From: Lactococcus protaetiae
GTDB taxonomy: Bacteria > Bacillota > Bacilli > Lactobacillales > Streptococcaceae
Direction of reading: 5' to 3'
Length of the DNA: 64,000 bases
NCBI RefSeq assembly: GCF_006965445.1
Contig: NZ_CP041356.1
Location: forward strand, 2,170,001 to 2,234,000
Made by a program: the position numbers and the translations under genes. This document shows, piece by piece, positions 36,431 to 46,606 of this stretch. The notes beneath the pieces are model-generated. The model worked only from the letters and a program-made list of their open reading frames with translations. It had not been told where the DNA came from and made no database searches. The stretch's first letter is position 1. The number at the start of each line of letters is the position of its first letter.

Positions 36431-38046
36431 TTAGTCAAGGCTTATCCAAACATACTGATAAGGATTTAGCGTTCCTGAGAATACAGTTTGTGTGATAATA
36501 TCAAGCCCTGAGAGCGAAAGTGTAACAATTTCATCACTGATATTGATGATTGAAACCAAGTTTTTTTTACCATATTCGCGCTTCAATGCAAAGACTCGTT
36601 CTCCAAAATCCAAAATCTCCTGATTGCCATAAGGGTTAAAAGCTCTTTCATTTTTCCTGACTTTGAGAAGTTGAGAGAGTTTTTCGTAAATTTGTTTTCG
36701 TTCAGGATTGTTTTCAAGTTCGGCATAAAGTTTGCTTTTGTCTAGTTTTTCACGGTTGATTCGCCTTGCTATTCCTGTTTCTTGGACGGCTTTTTGGTCA
36801 TTTCTTGAGCCGAAAATGGAGTGATAATAAATGGCAGGAACACCGAGAAAACTCAGTAAAATCGCGTGTGCAGCGAGTAGCTTCTCGGCTGAGCCAAGTG
36901 CTGAGAGGTAGTTGATATTCAGCTCATAGGGCGACTGACTGCCGTCAGGATTGTTCTTGTAGCTGACTTTCCCGCCGTTTTTCAGCACTTCTTCTGCGAT
37001 TTCATCTCGTTCCTTATTGCTCAAAATGTCCTCAACAGGGCGTAGCCCAATGCCGTCATGACTGGCGAGGAAGTTGAAATAAGTGGCGCTGTCTGACACA
37101 GGTTTTATCGTTTTTGCCCAGTTGGTCAGTGCTGACGAATTTCCTGAAATGAAACTGTGCAAAACCAGCGGTGGCAAGGGAAACTGATAGACCATGTTTG
37201 CCTCGTCCGTGCCCTTGCCAAAATAGCTGATGTTGTCAGCGTGCGGCACATTGGTCTCGGTGATGATTTGGACATTTGGTGCAAGTGTATCAAGGAGTGT
37301 GCGCCAGAGCTTGATAACTTCGTGGGTTTGCGGCAGGTGCATTGAGGTCGTGCCAGATTGTTTCCAGAGAAAGCCGATGGCGTCCAGTCGGATAGAACTT
37401 GCACCGCGCGCCACGTATTCGAGTAGGACTTCGGTCAGGCGTGCTAGCATTTTCGGGTCATGTGCATTGGTATCGACTTGGTCAGCGGAAAAAGTGGTCC
37501 AGACTTTTTTGCCGTCAATTTCTGTAAATAGTGGGCTGGTGCGTGGTCGCGTTGTTTTTGAGCTGTCAAAATTTTCGTCAAAGCTGATGAAAGCGTTTTT
37601 AAAATTTTCATCTTCTGTCAAAAATTTCTGAAACCATTTTGATGATTTTGACAGATGATTGCAGACAAAATCAAACATCAAACGGCGCTCCTGCGCCAGA
37701 TTTTCCACATCAGACCAATCGCCAAAATCAGGATTAATCTGCAAATAATCGACCACCGAAAAGCCGTCGTCGCTCGTGTAGGGGAACATCGGCAGGATAT
37801 GAATGTCAGTAAAATCAGGCAATTTCTCCGTCACAACATCACGCAAAACCGCCAGCGGCGCGCGCGTCCCTCTCGAAAACTATCGCCGTAAGTAATCAAA
37901 TAAGTCGTCTGCTCACTTACTTTTTCAACATTTTTTTGCAGATTTGTTTTTGAAATCAGGTCGGCAAAAAGCGATTTTGCCACTGACAGATTGCTGTCAG
38001 TATAGATTTTTTCTAAATGTAAATTGATTTTTTCTTGTAAGTTCAA
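36431..38046 (-). CDS. GH13_18-type glycoside phosphorylase (sucrose/glucosylglycerate phosphorylase-like, frameshifted)
   Basis: Restored length about 537 residues. GH13 motifs: YGDSFREG near residue 54, FDFVCNHLS, the nucleophile in SSIRLDAIGFLWK, the acid/base in IITETNVPH, and FNFLASHDGIGLRP. These mark subfamily 18, which holds sucrose, sucrose-6-phosphate, glucosylglycerol and glucosylglycerate phosphorylases. The break is at the CCC run at 37867-37869; one added C gives REGTRAPLAVLRD. It starts with TTG overlapping the mannosidase-2 stop (TTGA), with GGAG upstream. The locus context favours a glucosyl-glycerate or phosphorylated disaccharide substrate; not provable from sequence. Confidence 0.82.
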
Positions 38047-40568
38047 AGTTTTATCTCCAAATTCGCAAAGTCTTTGGCTGTCAGCACTGACCGCTTTTCT
38101 GTCAGCATTTCTGACAAGTCAACTTGTGGAAAATCAGGCAATTTGACCGTTTCGTCAGACGGATTGAAGACCCGCAGGACAAAATCGTCAGTTCCTTCTG
38201 CTTTTTTGAAAGCTGACACAAATAATTTTTCTGACAAAGTCAATAAATTCAAGCGGCCAGGCAGGTTTTTCATAGCTTCAGGCTGTGGTAATTCAAAGCG
38301 CTCCAAACGTTCTTCAAAGGAGTTCAAAGTTTGCAGTTGATAAGTCAGCTGACCGCTCGCAAAGGCTTCTGCCGCATGATATTGCTCCGCTACATCAAGC
38401 TTTTCTGCCCATTGATAAGCATAGTCAAAGCACAAATCGCCCAACAGCTGCGCATCTGGCGTTTCCACAACCTTGTTGTTAATTCCTGACGCGCGCCCAG
38501 GCCGCCAAGCCAGATCATCTCGTCCAAGCAAGCCCACCGAGCGAAACAGCGTCAAATTCAGGCTGTCAGCCGTCGCCTCATATTCTTTCAGCCCTTTCGT
38601 GTAAAGGCTGACCACGCCCGTCGCTTCGGGCACCACGACAAAGCGTTCCAGCGGATAAATCGCCTGCGGACTTTCGACAAAGCCCTCCTCGCGCCAAGTC
38701 GCCAGATGAGGATTGACATTTTGCCGTTTTTGCAAGCTAAATCCTTGATCGCCGTAGCTGATTCCCGCTTGATTTTCGCCGTAAAAGCGCACGCGCACCC
38801 GATGATTTTCTTGCTGATTCTTGATTTTGTGGGAAATTTTGATGCCTTTTGAGCCTTTTTCAAGTCTGATTTCCGTCAAAATTTCTTGTCCTGCAAGCTC
38901 GCAGGAAAGCAACATTGTGCTGGTCAGTGCTGACGATGTTGTTTTGACCAAGCTAAATTTTCCTGAGAAAGTCGGCAGGGCGCCGTCAGCTGGCGAGTAA
39001 TCGTAAGAGTCGCCTGCGTCTATCGTGTCCTCAAAATCAAACCAATTTGACTTGACAGCACCGTCAGAAAGCCTTGTCAGCACTAGATTTCCCTTGTCAA
39101 AACTGACAGAATAGTCTGCGTTAGAAATTTCTGCTGACAGCTTTTCTGTCAGTACTGACGGAGCGCCATTTTCAAGCTCAAAAGTCCGATAACCGAAACC
39201 GTCAAATTTGACAGTTGCCAAAATTTCGCTTCGATAATAGCCAGGAATTTCGACCTCGCGCTCGCCGTCAACCGTGACTTTGACCTGTTTACCACCAGAA
39301 ATGTAATCTTGGCGAATCAAAACCTGCTCAACATTTTTCAGTCGAAGCTTTTTTTCAGCTGTGAAAATCACAAATTTAACCGTTTTCGTGATTTCCTTTG
39401 GCAAGAGATTGAAAGCAATCACTGTATTGTCTCCAATGCCGCGCGCAATCTGCTTTTTCAGGATATTGATATAGCCGTCGGCGATACGTTCAATCTTCAA
39501 CAGGCGATTTTTAATCGCCAAATTCGTCTCGTCAGAATTACAGCCACCGAGCGAATCATGGGCGTGCGCGTCAAATAATTCACGCAAGCAATCATTGATC
39601 CAACTTTGCGGATAAGCGCCGCCCAATTTTTCTGTCAGCACTGACAGCGGCTCCAGCTGCTGATAAATTTTTTCTTCCACGCGCGAATTCAGCATTTTCA
39701 AATCCACCCGCTGCGAGCGAATCGTGTTGTGAATCCGTGACTTTTGACTGGCTATCAATTCGCCAGAAATCTTGTCAGCTGCACTGTCAAATTTGACAGT
39801 TCTCATAAATTCCTCATAATTTGACAAAACAAACTCATAAGGCAAATCTTGCGCATTCAACTCCGCAACCACCTGCGGAAAATACGTGCGCACCAGCACT
39901 TGATCCCCACCAGCAGGCAGGAGCAAAGGTTTATTTTCTGGTGTCATCGCTGCCAACTTGTCCAAAATCGGCAACAAAGAATGCTTGACATACTCCTCAT
40001 CGCTGGCAAGAAATTTTCCAGGTCCATAACCAAAATACAGATTATTCGCCTGAACCGTCTCTCCATTTGGCGCTGCCCAGATAAAATTCAAATCCTTCTC
40101 AACTTGCGCATTGTATAGGCCACGTTGCAGGACAGCGTCATTTAGCCCAAAACGCTTGAAAATACTTGGCAGATAAGCATTTTGTCCAAAAATATCAGGC
40201 AAATAGCCCACAGACATTGAGCCACCGAGCGCATCAGCGCCCATTTTCCCAAGCAATAAATTACGAATCACAGATTCCGTTTGATTGAGCAAAGTGTCAC
40301 ATTGCGTGTACCAAGGACCAATTTTCAACCGACCGCCTGCAATCAAACGCTCCGCCAATTCACGTTTTTCAGGATATTTGCTAAGAAAATCCTGCATCAC
40401 GGAATATTGCCCATCAAAAACATAACTTGGAAATTCTTCATGTTCATTCAAAAAATCCAACAAAAAATTCATATTTTGTGACAAAATCACATTGGAATCT
40501 TCCTGTGAAAAGTACCACTCACGGTCCCAGTGGCTGTGGGGTACGACATATACTTTACGTTTTTTCAT
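38043..40568 (-). CDS. GH38 alpha-mannosidase, MngB-like, copy 2
   Basis: An intact 841-residue GH38 enzyme. Metal-binding PHSHWDREW (H11, H13, D15), nucleophile D125 in GYLPDIFGQ, FDAHAHDSLGGCNSDE and a late LFRSVGLLGRDDLAWRPGRASG motif shared with copy 1 ([22 protein letters not shown]). Clearly a diverged paralogue, not a recent copy. It sits between PTS2 and the GH13 gene. Substrate is likely a phosphorylated mannoside such as mannosylglycerate 6-phosphate or a related compound. Contains palindromes CTGTCAGTACTGACGG (39146-39161) and CTGTCAGCACTGACAG (39632-39647). Confidence 0.9.
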   Translation of the reverse strand: MKKRKVYVVPHSHWDREWYFSQEDSNVILSQNMNFLLDFLNEHEEFPSYVFDGQYSVMQDFLSKYPEKRELAERLIAGGRLKIGPWYTQCDTLLNQTESVIRNLLLGKMGADALGGSMSVGYLPDIFGQNAYLPSIFKRFGLNDAVLQRGLYNAQVEKDLNFIWAAPNGETVQANNLYFGYGPGKFLASDEEYVKHSLLPILDKLAAMTPENKPLLLPAGGDQVLVRTYFPQVVAELNAQDLPYEFVLSNYEEFMRTVKFDSAADKISGELIASQKSRIHNTIRSQRVDLKMLNSRVEEKIYQQLEPLSVLTEKLGGAYPQSWINDCLRELFDAHAHDSLGGCNSDETNLAIKNRLLKIERIADGYINILKKQIARGIGDNTVIAFNLLPKEITKTVKFVIFTAEKKLRLKNVEQVLIRQDYISGGKQVKVTVDGEREVEIPGYYRSEILATVKFDGFGYRTFELENGAPSVLTEKLSAEISNADYSVSFDKGNLVLTRLSDGAVKSNWFDFEDTIDAGDSYDYSPADGALPTFSGKFSLVKTTSSALTSTMLLSCELAGQEILTEIRLEKGSKGIKISHKIKNQQENHRVRVRFYGENQAGISYGDQGFSLQKRQNVNPHLATWREEGFVESPQAIYPLERFVVVPEATGVVSLYTKGLKEYEATADSLNLTLFRSVGLLGRDDLAWRPGRASGINNKVVETPDAQLLGDLCFDYAYQWAEKLDVAEQYHAAEAFASGQLTYQLQTLNSFEERLERFELPQPEAMKNLPGRLNLLTLSEKLFVSAFKKAEGTDDFVLRVFNPSDETVKLPDFPQVDLSEMLTEKRSVLTAKDFANLEIKL

Positions 40569-40586
40569 TTTTTTCTTTCTTTTTTT

Positions 40587-40757
40587 GGAAATTTACTAAT
40601 AGTGGGTGCTCGCTGGACTATCTCCTTTATTTTCTAAGTGCTGTTTAGTCTCGCTATGCGAGCCGTTACAGTCCTAAGAAAATAATAGTCGAGGATTCCA
40701 GCTCCGCGAAGTATCTGCAAGTAAACTTGCTGATACTTCCGCTATTAGTAAATTTCC
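40587..40757. repeat. Long nested inverted repeat between PTS2 and mannosidase 2
   Basis: Perfect 16-bp outer arms GGAAATTTACTAATAG (40587-40602) and CTATTAGTAAATTTCC (40742-40757). Inside are GCTGGA/TCCAGC, GACTAT/ATAGTC, TATTTTCT/AGAAAATA, CTCGC-tat-GCGAG and AGTATC-tGCAAGTaaACTTGCt-GATACT. Beyond it, CCGC-tat-GCGG and CTTGGC-ttt-GCCAAG follow to about 40795. A MITE-like element or a structured intercistronic RNA. Confidence 0.75.
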
Positions 40758-40861
40758 CTTATCAACCGCTATGCGGAAACTTGGCTTTGCCAAGATTTTT
40801 TAAACCCTATAACAAACACCAAAGAAAGGAGAATTTCTTCTCCTTTCCAGCGATTTCAAAG

Positions 40862-42941
40862 TTAATATTCAACCTTTTCGCCACGGGCTTCGCGTCGTTT
40901 AATCAGGGCAAAGCGGACAAAAATATTGAGAAATGCGACAAGGAGTACGCCAACAAGCAAGCCAAGTAAGTAGGCTGGAATATTTGTCACCAAAGGCCAG
41001 CCCCAAACGGCAGGCAATGGCAGCCATTGCACCGCACCGAGCGCGACCGCAGTGCAAGAGCCAGCAATCGCACCAATAATATTAATCGGCACCACAATCA
41101 AAGGATTACGCAGCATGAAAGGAATCCCACCCTCAGAAATCGCAATGAAACCAAGGATAAATGAAGTACCACCAGCGACACGCAAATCTTCAGGATAAAC
41201 ACGACGACGGACAACAAAGCGGTCAATAATCGTAGATAAACCAAGCCCAATCGGCGGAATGACAATCGCTAAAACACGCGCTGTCAAAGGAAAAGTCTTA
41301 TCCGCAGCCAAGGCAATATTAATCGCACCAGCCGCTTTATTGACAGGTCCACCAAGGTCAAATGCCGTACAAGCCGCAATAATCGACGACAGAAGCAATT
41401 TGCCAGAGCCTGACATTGAGGTAATCCAGTCAGAAATCGCTGCGTTCATTCCACCAAAAACAGGTTGAACCAAAGCAAAATTTAACACAAAGATAATGAA
41501 AACAGAAATTCCAGGAATCAAGAACATCGGCTTAATCGCCTGCAAGTTTTTAGAAACCTTGACGTGTTCATTGAGCCATTTCACACAGAAACCAGCAACC
41601 AGACCTAAGATTAAAGCCCCAAGAAACCAGATGGAATCGCCCCTTTATTAAAGGCTGCCAGTGAAGCAATCGCAGCATTTGTGCCGTCCACACCAGTAGG
41701 CGCAGTCGTCGCAGGAATCCCGATCGATGCCCCCCAAATCGTGAATTGCAGACCACTAGAGAACAAACCGCCCGCAAAACCAGCAACCAAGCCTGTCCGC
41801 CCAGCAATCGAATAAGCCACGAACATTCCAAAAATAGGATAAATGAACTTGAGCAAGAGACTACCAAAAGCATAAAGATAGTTGGTGTAAAGGGTCAATC
41901 CGCTCGCCGCAGCCGCGCCACCAGGGAAGTAAGCAGCAGACCCCACCGCCGTCATTGGCAAATGCAAAATGTAAGCCCAAACCAAAGTCGCAACCCCATC
42001 ATCAGCCCAGCAGCCACGAGCAAAGGAATCATGTAAGAAATCCCTGTCATGACTGATGTAGAGAGCGTTTTGAGGAAACTTTGCTTCTGCTCAGGTTCGT
42101 CAGTACTGACCGCATTCTCGTCAGCTGGTTGATAATTTTTCGCTTTTTCGAGTAGGTCATGGATGACCTTATCCGCATTTTTGATCGGTTCAGACACAGG
42201 CACATCAACCTTTGGCAATTTTGCAAAACGTTCCAGCTCTTGTAGCGCTACATCATGCGCAAAGATAACACCGATGGCTTTGTTGACATCAGTCGCGCTC
42301 AAGCGATCCTCAATGCCGTTAGCGCCTTGTTTTTCGACTTTAGCAGTGTAGCCAAGCTCTACCGCTTTCTTGCTGATGCTTTCTGCAGCCATATAAGTAT
42401 GCGCAATTCCAGCCGCACAAGCGGTAATGCCCAAAATCAAGCCCTTATTTCCAGCTTGAACTGGTGCAATTTTTTCCTCTGTTGTTGCCAATAATTTTAA
42501 AATCTCAGCTGAATTGCTCGCTGATTTCACCTTCTTGAAATAATCCGCATCGCCAAGACGCGTCGCAAGCTCTGCCAAAATATCCAAATGCGTGCTACCT
42601 GCTTCGCTTTCTGGAATGGCTAGCACAAACAGCGTATCCACTCGATTATTAGGGGCAAGCGAAAGATATTCAGCACTCGCAAGAGGCTTCGCCAACCGAA
42701 TCACAGCAAAAGTCGCCTTTTTGACTGTACTTGATTTACCATGTGGAATCGCAAGTCCATTTTCAAAGCCCGTCAAGCCTTCATTTTCACGGTCATAGAG
42801 CGCCTGCTTATAATCCGCCGCACTTGCAACGACCGCTTCTTCAGCAAATTTCTGAGCCACAAACTCAAAAATTTCTTCCTTCGTCGTAAAAGCTTGATTA
42901 ACAAAAATCAACTTTTCCGATGTTGCATGAGATAAGTCCAT
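40862..42941 (-). CDS. Fructose-family PTS EIIABC permease, MngA-like, copy 2 (two frameshifts)
   Basis: Same A-B-C order as PTS1 and closely similar in EIIA (GLAIPHGKSS) and EIIB (GITACAAGIAHTYMAAESISKKAVELG). The EIIC region is broken twice, at CCCC runs 41994-41997 and 41617-41620. One C added at each restores ...LMMGVATLVWAYIL... and ...GFLGALILGLVAGFCVKWLNEH. Restored length is about 693 residues. GGAGG precedes the ATG. First gene of PTS2-GH38-GH13-rpiR. The EIIC half differs much more from PTS1 than the EIIA/B half, suggesting a different sugar head-group. Confidence 0.85.
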
Positions 42942-43130
42942 GAGAACCTCCGATAAGATGTGAGTCTGGTCTAAAATACTGTGCTTTAAGCTTAAAATTC
43001 AAGAATAGCAGATATCAGATTTTCGTGAACTGCTTTAAAGTGATTAAAATTCGTGATTTTACGTGAAGCTTAAGCCCAATTTATTTTCTTACTTTAGTAA
43101 GACAAACTCAATTCATAAATTTTCTATGCT

Positions 43131-43219
43131 TTTATCTTATCATGAATGTAAACGTTCTTTTATCCAATTTCTGGATAATTGTCCAAAATAAGTAAACGCT
43201 TCATTTTTTGTGTTAAAAT
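43131..43219. promoter_or_regulatory. Divergent PTS2 / rpiR2 control region with two cre sites
   Basis: For PTS2 (minus): palindrome TATCCA-gaaat-TGGATA (43161-43177), cre-like AAAGAACGTTTACA (43147-43160), then TCATGATAAGATAAA (43131-43145) with an extended -10. For rpiR2 (plus): a second cre-like AGTAAACGCTTCAT (43191-43204) and TGT-TAAAAT (43212-43219), six bases before the ATG. Both promoters thus carry a candidate CcpA site. Confidence 0.6.
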
Positions 43220-43225
43220 AATAAT

Positions 43226-43984
43226 ATGGGAATATTATTAAACAACTTTCAGAGTCAAATGAAGTATTTGACTGAAAGTGAACTGTCCGTCTTCGTTGAA
43301 ATAGATAATCGACCAGAAATTCTAATTTCATCAAATTTAACAAAACTATCTGCTGAACTTTTATCATCTAATTCTACAATTATAAGACTTTGCCAAAAAT
43401 TGGGGTTTACTGGATTCAGTGAATTTCGCTCGGAGATTAAAAAATTAATTGAACAAACAAGGTATAGCGCCCAACCCGATTTACTAAAACGCTACCAATT
43501 TTTCTTTAATGAGATTCTACCCAATATTAATCAAGATAAACTCGAATTTTTTGCTGAAAAAATTCACAAATCAAATAATATTTTCATTGTAGGACTTGGA
43601 TTGACCAAACCTATTGCCGAATATATGTCAAAATACTTATATCAACTTGACCGAGCAGCGATTTATGTTTATGAAAGCCATATGCTTGATTTACTCCCCA
43701 ATCTTCTTCAACGCTCTGATTTAGTGATTTTTATCTCTGAAAGTGGAGAAACAAAGAGTTTACTCTCATGTGCCTCAAAGGCAGCTCAAAGTGCGGCGAC
43801 ACTTCTTTCTATCACTAATTCCCAGCACAACCCCCTTAATCATACTACTCATATGAGCCTAACTTCACGCATGCCTGAAAATCATTATCATAACTACGAT
43901 GTCACAAGTCGAGTCTTCCAGACCGCTATCATTGACCTTGTTTTAGATATCTATCTCAATAAATACCTAAAAACTCCCGAATAA
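43226..43984 (+). CDS. RpiR/MurR-family sugar-phosphate regulator, copy 2
   Basis: A 252-residue intact regulator with N-terminal helix-turn-helix (LTKLSAELLSSNSTIIRLCQKLGFTGFSEFRSEI) and a SIS domain (NIFIVGLGLTKPIAEYMSKYLYQL; VIFISESGETKSLLSCASKAA). Divergent from PTS2 across a 284-base region with palindrome and cre sites, so it probably controls that promoter in response to a sugar phosphate. The extended -10 six bases before the ATG and the absence of a Shine-Dalgarno suggest a leaderless mRNA. Confidence 0.88.
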   Translation: MGILLNNFQSQMKYLTESELSVFVEIDNRPEILISSNLTKLSAELLSSNSTIIRLCQKLGFTGFSEFRSEIKKLIEQTRYSAQPDLLKRYQFFFNEILPNINQDKLEFFAEKIHKSNNIFIVGLGLTKPIAEYMSKYLYQLDRAAIYVYESHMLDLLPNLLQRSDLVIFISESGETKSLLSCASKAAQSAATLLSITNSQHNPLNHTTHMSLTSRMPENHYHNYDVTSRVFQTAIIDLVLDIYLNKYLKTPE

Positions 43985-43994
43985 CGGGAGTTTT
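43970..43994. terminator. Bidirectional terminator between rpiR2 and xseB
   Basis: AAAACTCCCG-aataa-CGGGAGTTTT; the rpiR2 stop codon lies in its loop. Downstream T-rich sequence on both strands. Confidence 0.8.
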
Positions 43995-44020
43995 GGTTTT
44001 ATGGCAGAAGCTGAATAGTA

Positions 44021-44260
44021 TTAATAACTTTTTTGTTCTGGTGAGAACTCACTTTCACTATCATCTTTTCCAACAATTTTTACAAGTGTTTCTTCTGCTT
44101 CATTGAGTGTTTTTTTCAAGCTTTCAGATAACTTCATTCCTTTTTGAAATTCTGCAATCGCATCTTCCAAAGCGACATCACCCGACTCCAATTTTCGAAC
44201 AATTGTTTCTAATTCTGCAAGGTTTTCTTCAAATTTTTTCTCTTCTTTTTTAGTTGGCAA
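44021..44260 (-). CDS. xseB: Exodeoxyribonuclease VII small subunit
   Basis: A 79-residue protein with the XseB signature [36 protein letters not shown]... at residues 9-45. It partners XseA to degrade single-stranded DNA. In relatives xseB overlaps or directly follows xseA; here a 500-base gap holding repeat R8 separates them. AAGGAGAGC precedes the ATG. Confidence 0.93.
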   Translation of the reverse strand: MPTKKEEKKFEENLAELETIVRKLESGDVALEDAIAEFQKGMKLSESLKKTLNEAEETLVKIVGKDDSESEFSPEQKSY

Positions 44261-44322
44261 GATAGCTCTCCTTATATACTAACTTTAAAATCTAAGTAAC
44301 AACCGCAATTGACGTCTATTTT

Positions 44323-44580
44323 TATCAAAGCAAGTGCGTGCTAATCCCCTACCTCTTAGGTAGGGGATAAAGCAGCACTAAGCTTCGAATTTCGTCCGAC
44401 TGCTCTAGGGCGTTAGTGCTTTAGCACTTAGGCTTCTGGGACAGGGTGACCTCATATCGAAGATGTGAGGTTGTGCCCTAAATTCAGTGGTGAGTTGCCC
44501 TTTTATCAGTCGCTTTAGCGACTAGAGAAAATGGACAAATGTTTTACGAAACTCCCACTGAATAAGTCTTGACTTCATTC
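44323..44580. repeat. Hairpin-mosaic repeat, copy R8, between xseA and xseB
   Basis: Starts TTTTATCAAAGCAAGTGCG and carries the stem CCCCTACCTcttAGGTAGGGG as in R5, gcgttagtgctttagcactta, gacctcatatcgaagatgtgaggtt, agtcgctttagcgact and the right end cccactgaataagtcttgacttcat. Further degenerate family words continue to about 44690. Confidence 0.85.
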
Positions 44581-44754
44581 ATCGTCCTCCCATTTGCTCT
44601 CGAAAAATTTTCCCATTAAGCAAACAAACAGTAGAGCGAAGATAGAGGCTAGACAAAACAAACGGCGTGCGCCTGCGAGTGTAATATCTCAGAGATAATA
44701 CACAGCCCGACTGTTCTGATATTGTTTTTAATCCAGATACACCCTAACAATTGA

Positions 44755-46008
44755 CTATTGGATTTGCGCACTGACTGTGCCATCACTCAATCCAATTTCA
44801 ATCTTATCACCTGTTTTCACATCTTTCACACTTTTGACAATTTTTCCTTCGTTGTCAGTAATGACAGAAAAACCACGCGCTTTTATTTTAGAAATGTCCA
44901 GTAGAAGTAAAGACTGATAAAGACGTTCTGTCAGGTTTTTCTTGTGTTCAATAATTTTTGTATAAGCTGGCACTAATTTTGTAGCTGACAGTTCATAGCG
45001 ATGTTGACTCGTCGCTAATTTATTTTCTGTCAGTACTGACAAACGCTCTGTCAGACGATCTAGTTTCTGTAAATGACCATCGTAAAGCCTTTCCGGCTGT
45101 CTGAACACCACAGAATTTGACAATTTATCGACTTGCTCTCTTTTGAGATTAATCAGTGTTGACAGACGATTGGTCAGTCTATTTTGCTGTTCTGCTGTCC
45201 AGTTTAAAAGGTCAATTTTAGTATTTGGCGTAGCGAGTTCCGCTGCTGCCGTGGGAGTCGCAGCTCTACTATCCGCAGCAAAATCCGCCAAAGTCACATC
45301 CGTTTCATGCCCAACAGAAGAGATGATTGGAATACGTGATTCAAAAATAGCACGTACTACAATTTCTTCATTAAATCCCCAGAGGTCTTCAATGGAGCCA
45401 CCACCCCGCCCAATAATCATCACATCGAAATCTGTACGTGAAGAAGCTCGTCTAATATTTGTTGCGATTTCCTCTGCTGAACCTTCACCTTGTACTTTTG
45501 TTGGATAAAGCACAATCTCACTCATTGGAAAACGGCGCTGGACAGTCGTAATAATATCGCGAATAACCGCGCCTGATGGACTTGTTACAACAGCTATTTT
45601 ATGAGAAAATTGTGGCAAATTTTGTTTCCATTTTGAATCAAATAACCCTTCAAGCGTTAGTTTTTTCTTCAATTGTTCAAATTTAATCGCAAGTGCGCCT
45701 ATGCCATCAGGTACTAAACTCTCGATATTAATAGAGTAGGAACCATTTGCAGGATAAATCGAAATTCGCCCCACAACAAGCACCTTCATGCCTTCTTCAA
45801 GCTTAAAGTCTAGTTTTCTAAATTGCCCTGCCCACATGGTCGCCTGAATGACCGCACCTTCATCTTTCAACGCAAAATACTGGTGATTCGGTCTTTGCCT
45901 AAAATTTGAAATCTCGCCTGTCAAGTAGACACGCTCCAAATATGGGTCGCGGTCGAATTTAGCTTTGAGATATTTTGTTAAAGTAGATACAGATAAATAT
46001 TCAGTCAA
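44755..46008 (-). CDS. xseA: Exodeoxyribonuclease VII large subunit
   Basis: A 417-residue protein: N-terminal OB fold (residues 1-100; [23 protein letters not shown]), the catalytic core ([42 protein letters not shown]) and a C-terminal coiled coil. The start overlaps the stop of the upstream small membrane protein by 8 bases. The palindrome CTGTCAGTACTGACAA lies in the coding region at 45027-45042, read as LSVLTE. Confidence 0.95.
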   Translation of the reverse strand: MTEYLSVSTLTKYLKAKFDRDPYLERVYLTGEISNFRQRPNHQYFALKDEGAVIQATMWAGQFRKLDFKLEEGMKVLVVGRISIYPANGSYSINIESLVPDGIGALAIKFEQLKKKLTLEGLFDSKWKQNLPQFSHKIAVVTSPSGAVIRDIITTVQRRFPMSEIVLYPTKVQGEGSAEEIATNIRRASSRTDFDVMIIGRGGGSIEDLWGFNEEIVVRAIFESRIPIISSVGHETDVTLADFAADSRAATPTAAAELATPNTKIDLLNWTAEQQNRLTNRLSTLINLKREQVDKLSNSVVFRQPERLYDGHLQKLDRLTERLSVLTENKLATSQHRYELSATKLVPAYTKIIEHKKNLTERLYQSLLLLDISKIKARGFSVITDNEGKIVKSVKDVKTGDKIEIGLSDGTVSAQIQ

Positions 46009-46360
46009 GATAAAGCCCCTCAGGATAAAGTCTATCCGAAATCTTAGATAAAATGCTCACTGTGAGCACTATGATAATATAAACTATAGGTAAAACTCCA
46101 GCAGAAAAATAATAAAAGTATAAAAATGCTATACCAAAAATAGCTCCCCCAATTAAAAGTTTAACCACTAAACCAAGTTTGATTTTCGCTTTTGGAGCGA
46201 CAAAAGTACCCCAGACCCCAAGCACGACAATCGGTACAAAGATACCTGTCAATAAATTAAGTGGAAAATTAAATTTCAATCCAAACCAGACAAATATAAC
46301 TAAACTTACCATTTCGCACAAAAACCGAATAGCATTGATGATGTAAAATAAATTTTTCAT
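46001..46360 (-). CDS. YrdB-like DUF2568 membrane protein
   Basis: A 119-residue protein with four membrane helices. The family mark [11 protein letters not shown] is at residues 48-58. Function unknown. It overlaps xseA by 8 bases and lies 60 bases after the 60-residue membrane protein, so it is part of the folD-xseA transcript. Confidence 0.75.
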   Translation of the reverse strand: MKNLFYIINAIRFLCEMVSLVIFVWFGLKFNFPLNLLTGIFVPIVVLGVWGTFVAPKAKIKLGLVVKLLIGGAIFGIAFLYFYYFSAGVLPIVYIIIVLTVSILSKISDRLYPEGLYLD

Positions 46361-46423
46361 ATTACCTGATTTCAGAAAGTCAGCATTAGTATACTATTTT
46401 TTTCATTAGTTAACTTTGCTCGT

Positions 46424-46606
46424 TCACATAGTTGGTAAAGTCCAAACCACTGCTAGCCCAAACCAAATTACCAATAATACATAACCCGCAACATAAATTG
46501 CTTTATGAGCAAAATCGCTACTTGAAAAACGCTCTTTTGTGTAATACACCCAAGCAACAAGTACAGCTAAGGGGGCGATAAACCATAAAATTGTTTCTAA
46601 TGTCAT
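46424..46606 (-). CDS. Small two-helix membrane protein after folD
   Basis: 60 residues starting [22 protein letters not shown], with two hydrophobic helices (about residues 5-22 and 37-57) linked by a charged loop ([13 protein letters not shown]). The start overlaps the folD stop as ATGA, which supports real translation. No family recognised. Confidence 0.65.
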   Translation of the reverse strand: MTLETILWFIAPLAVLVAWVYYTKERFSSSDFAHKAIYVAGYVLLVIWFGLAVVWTLPTM

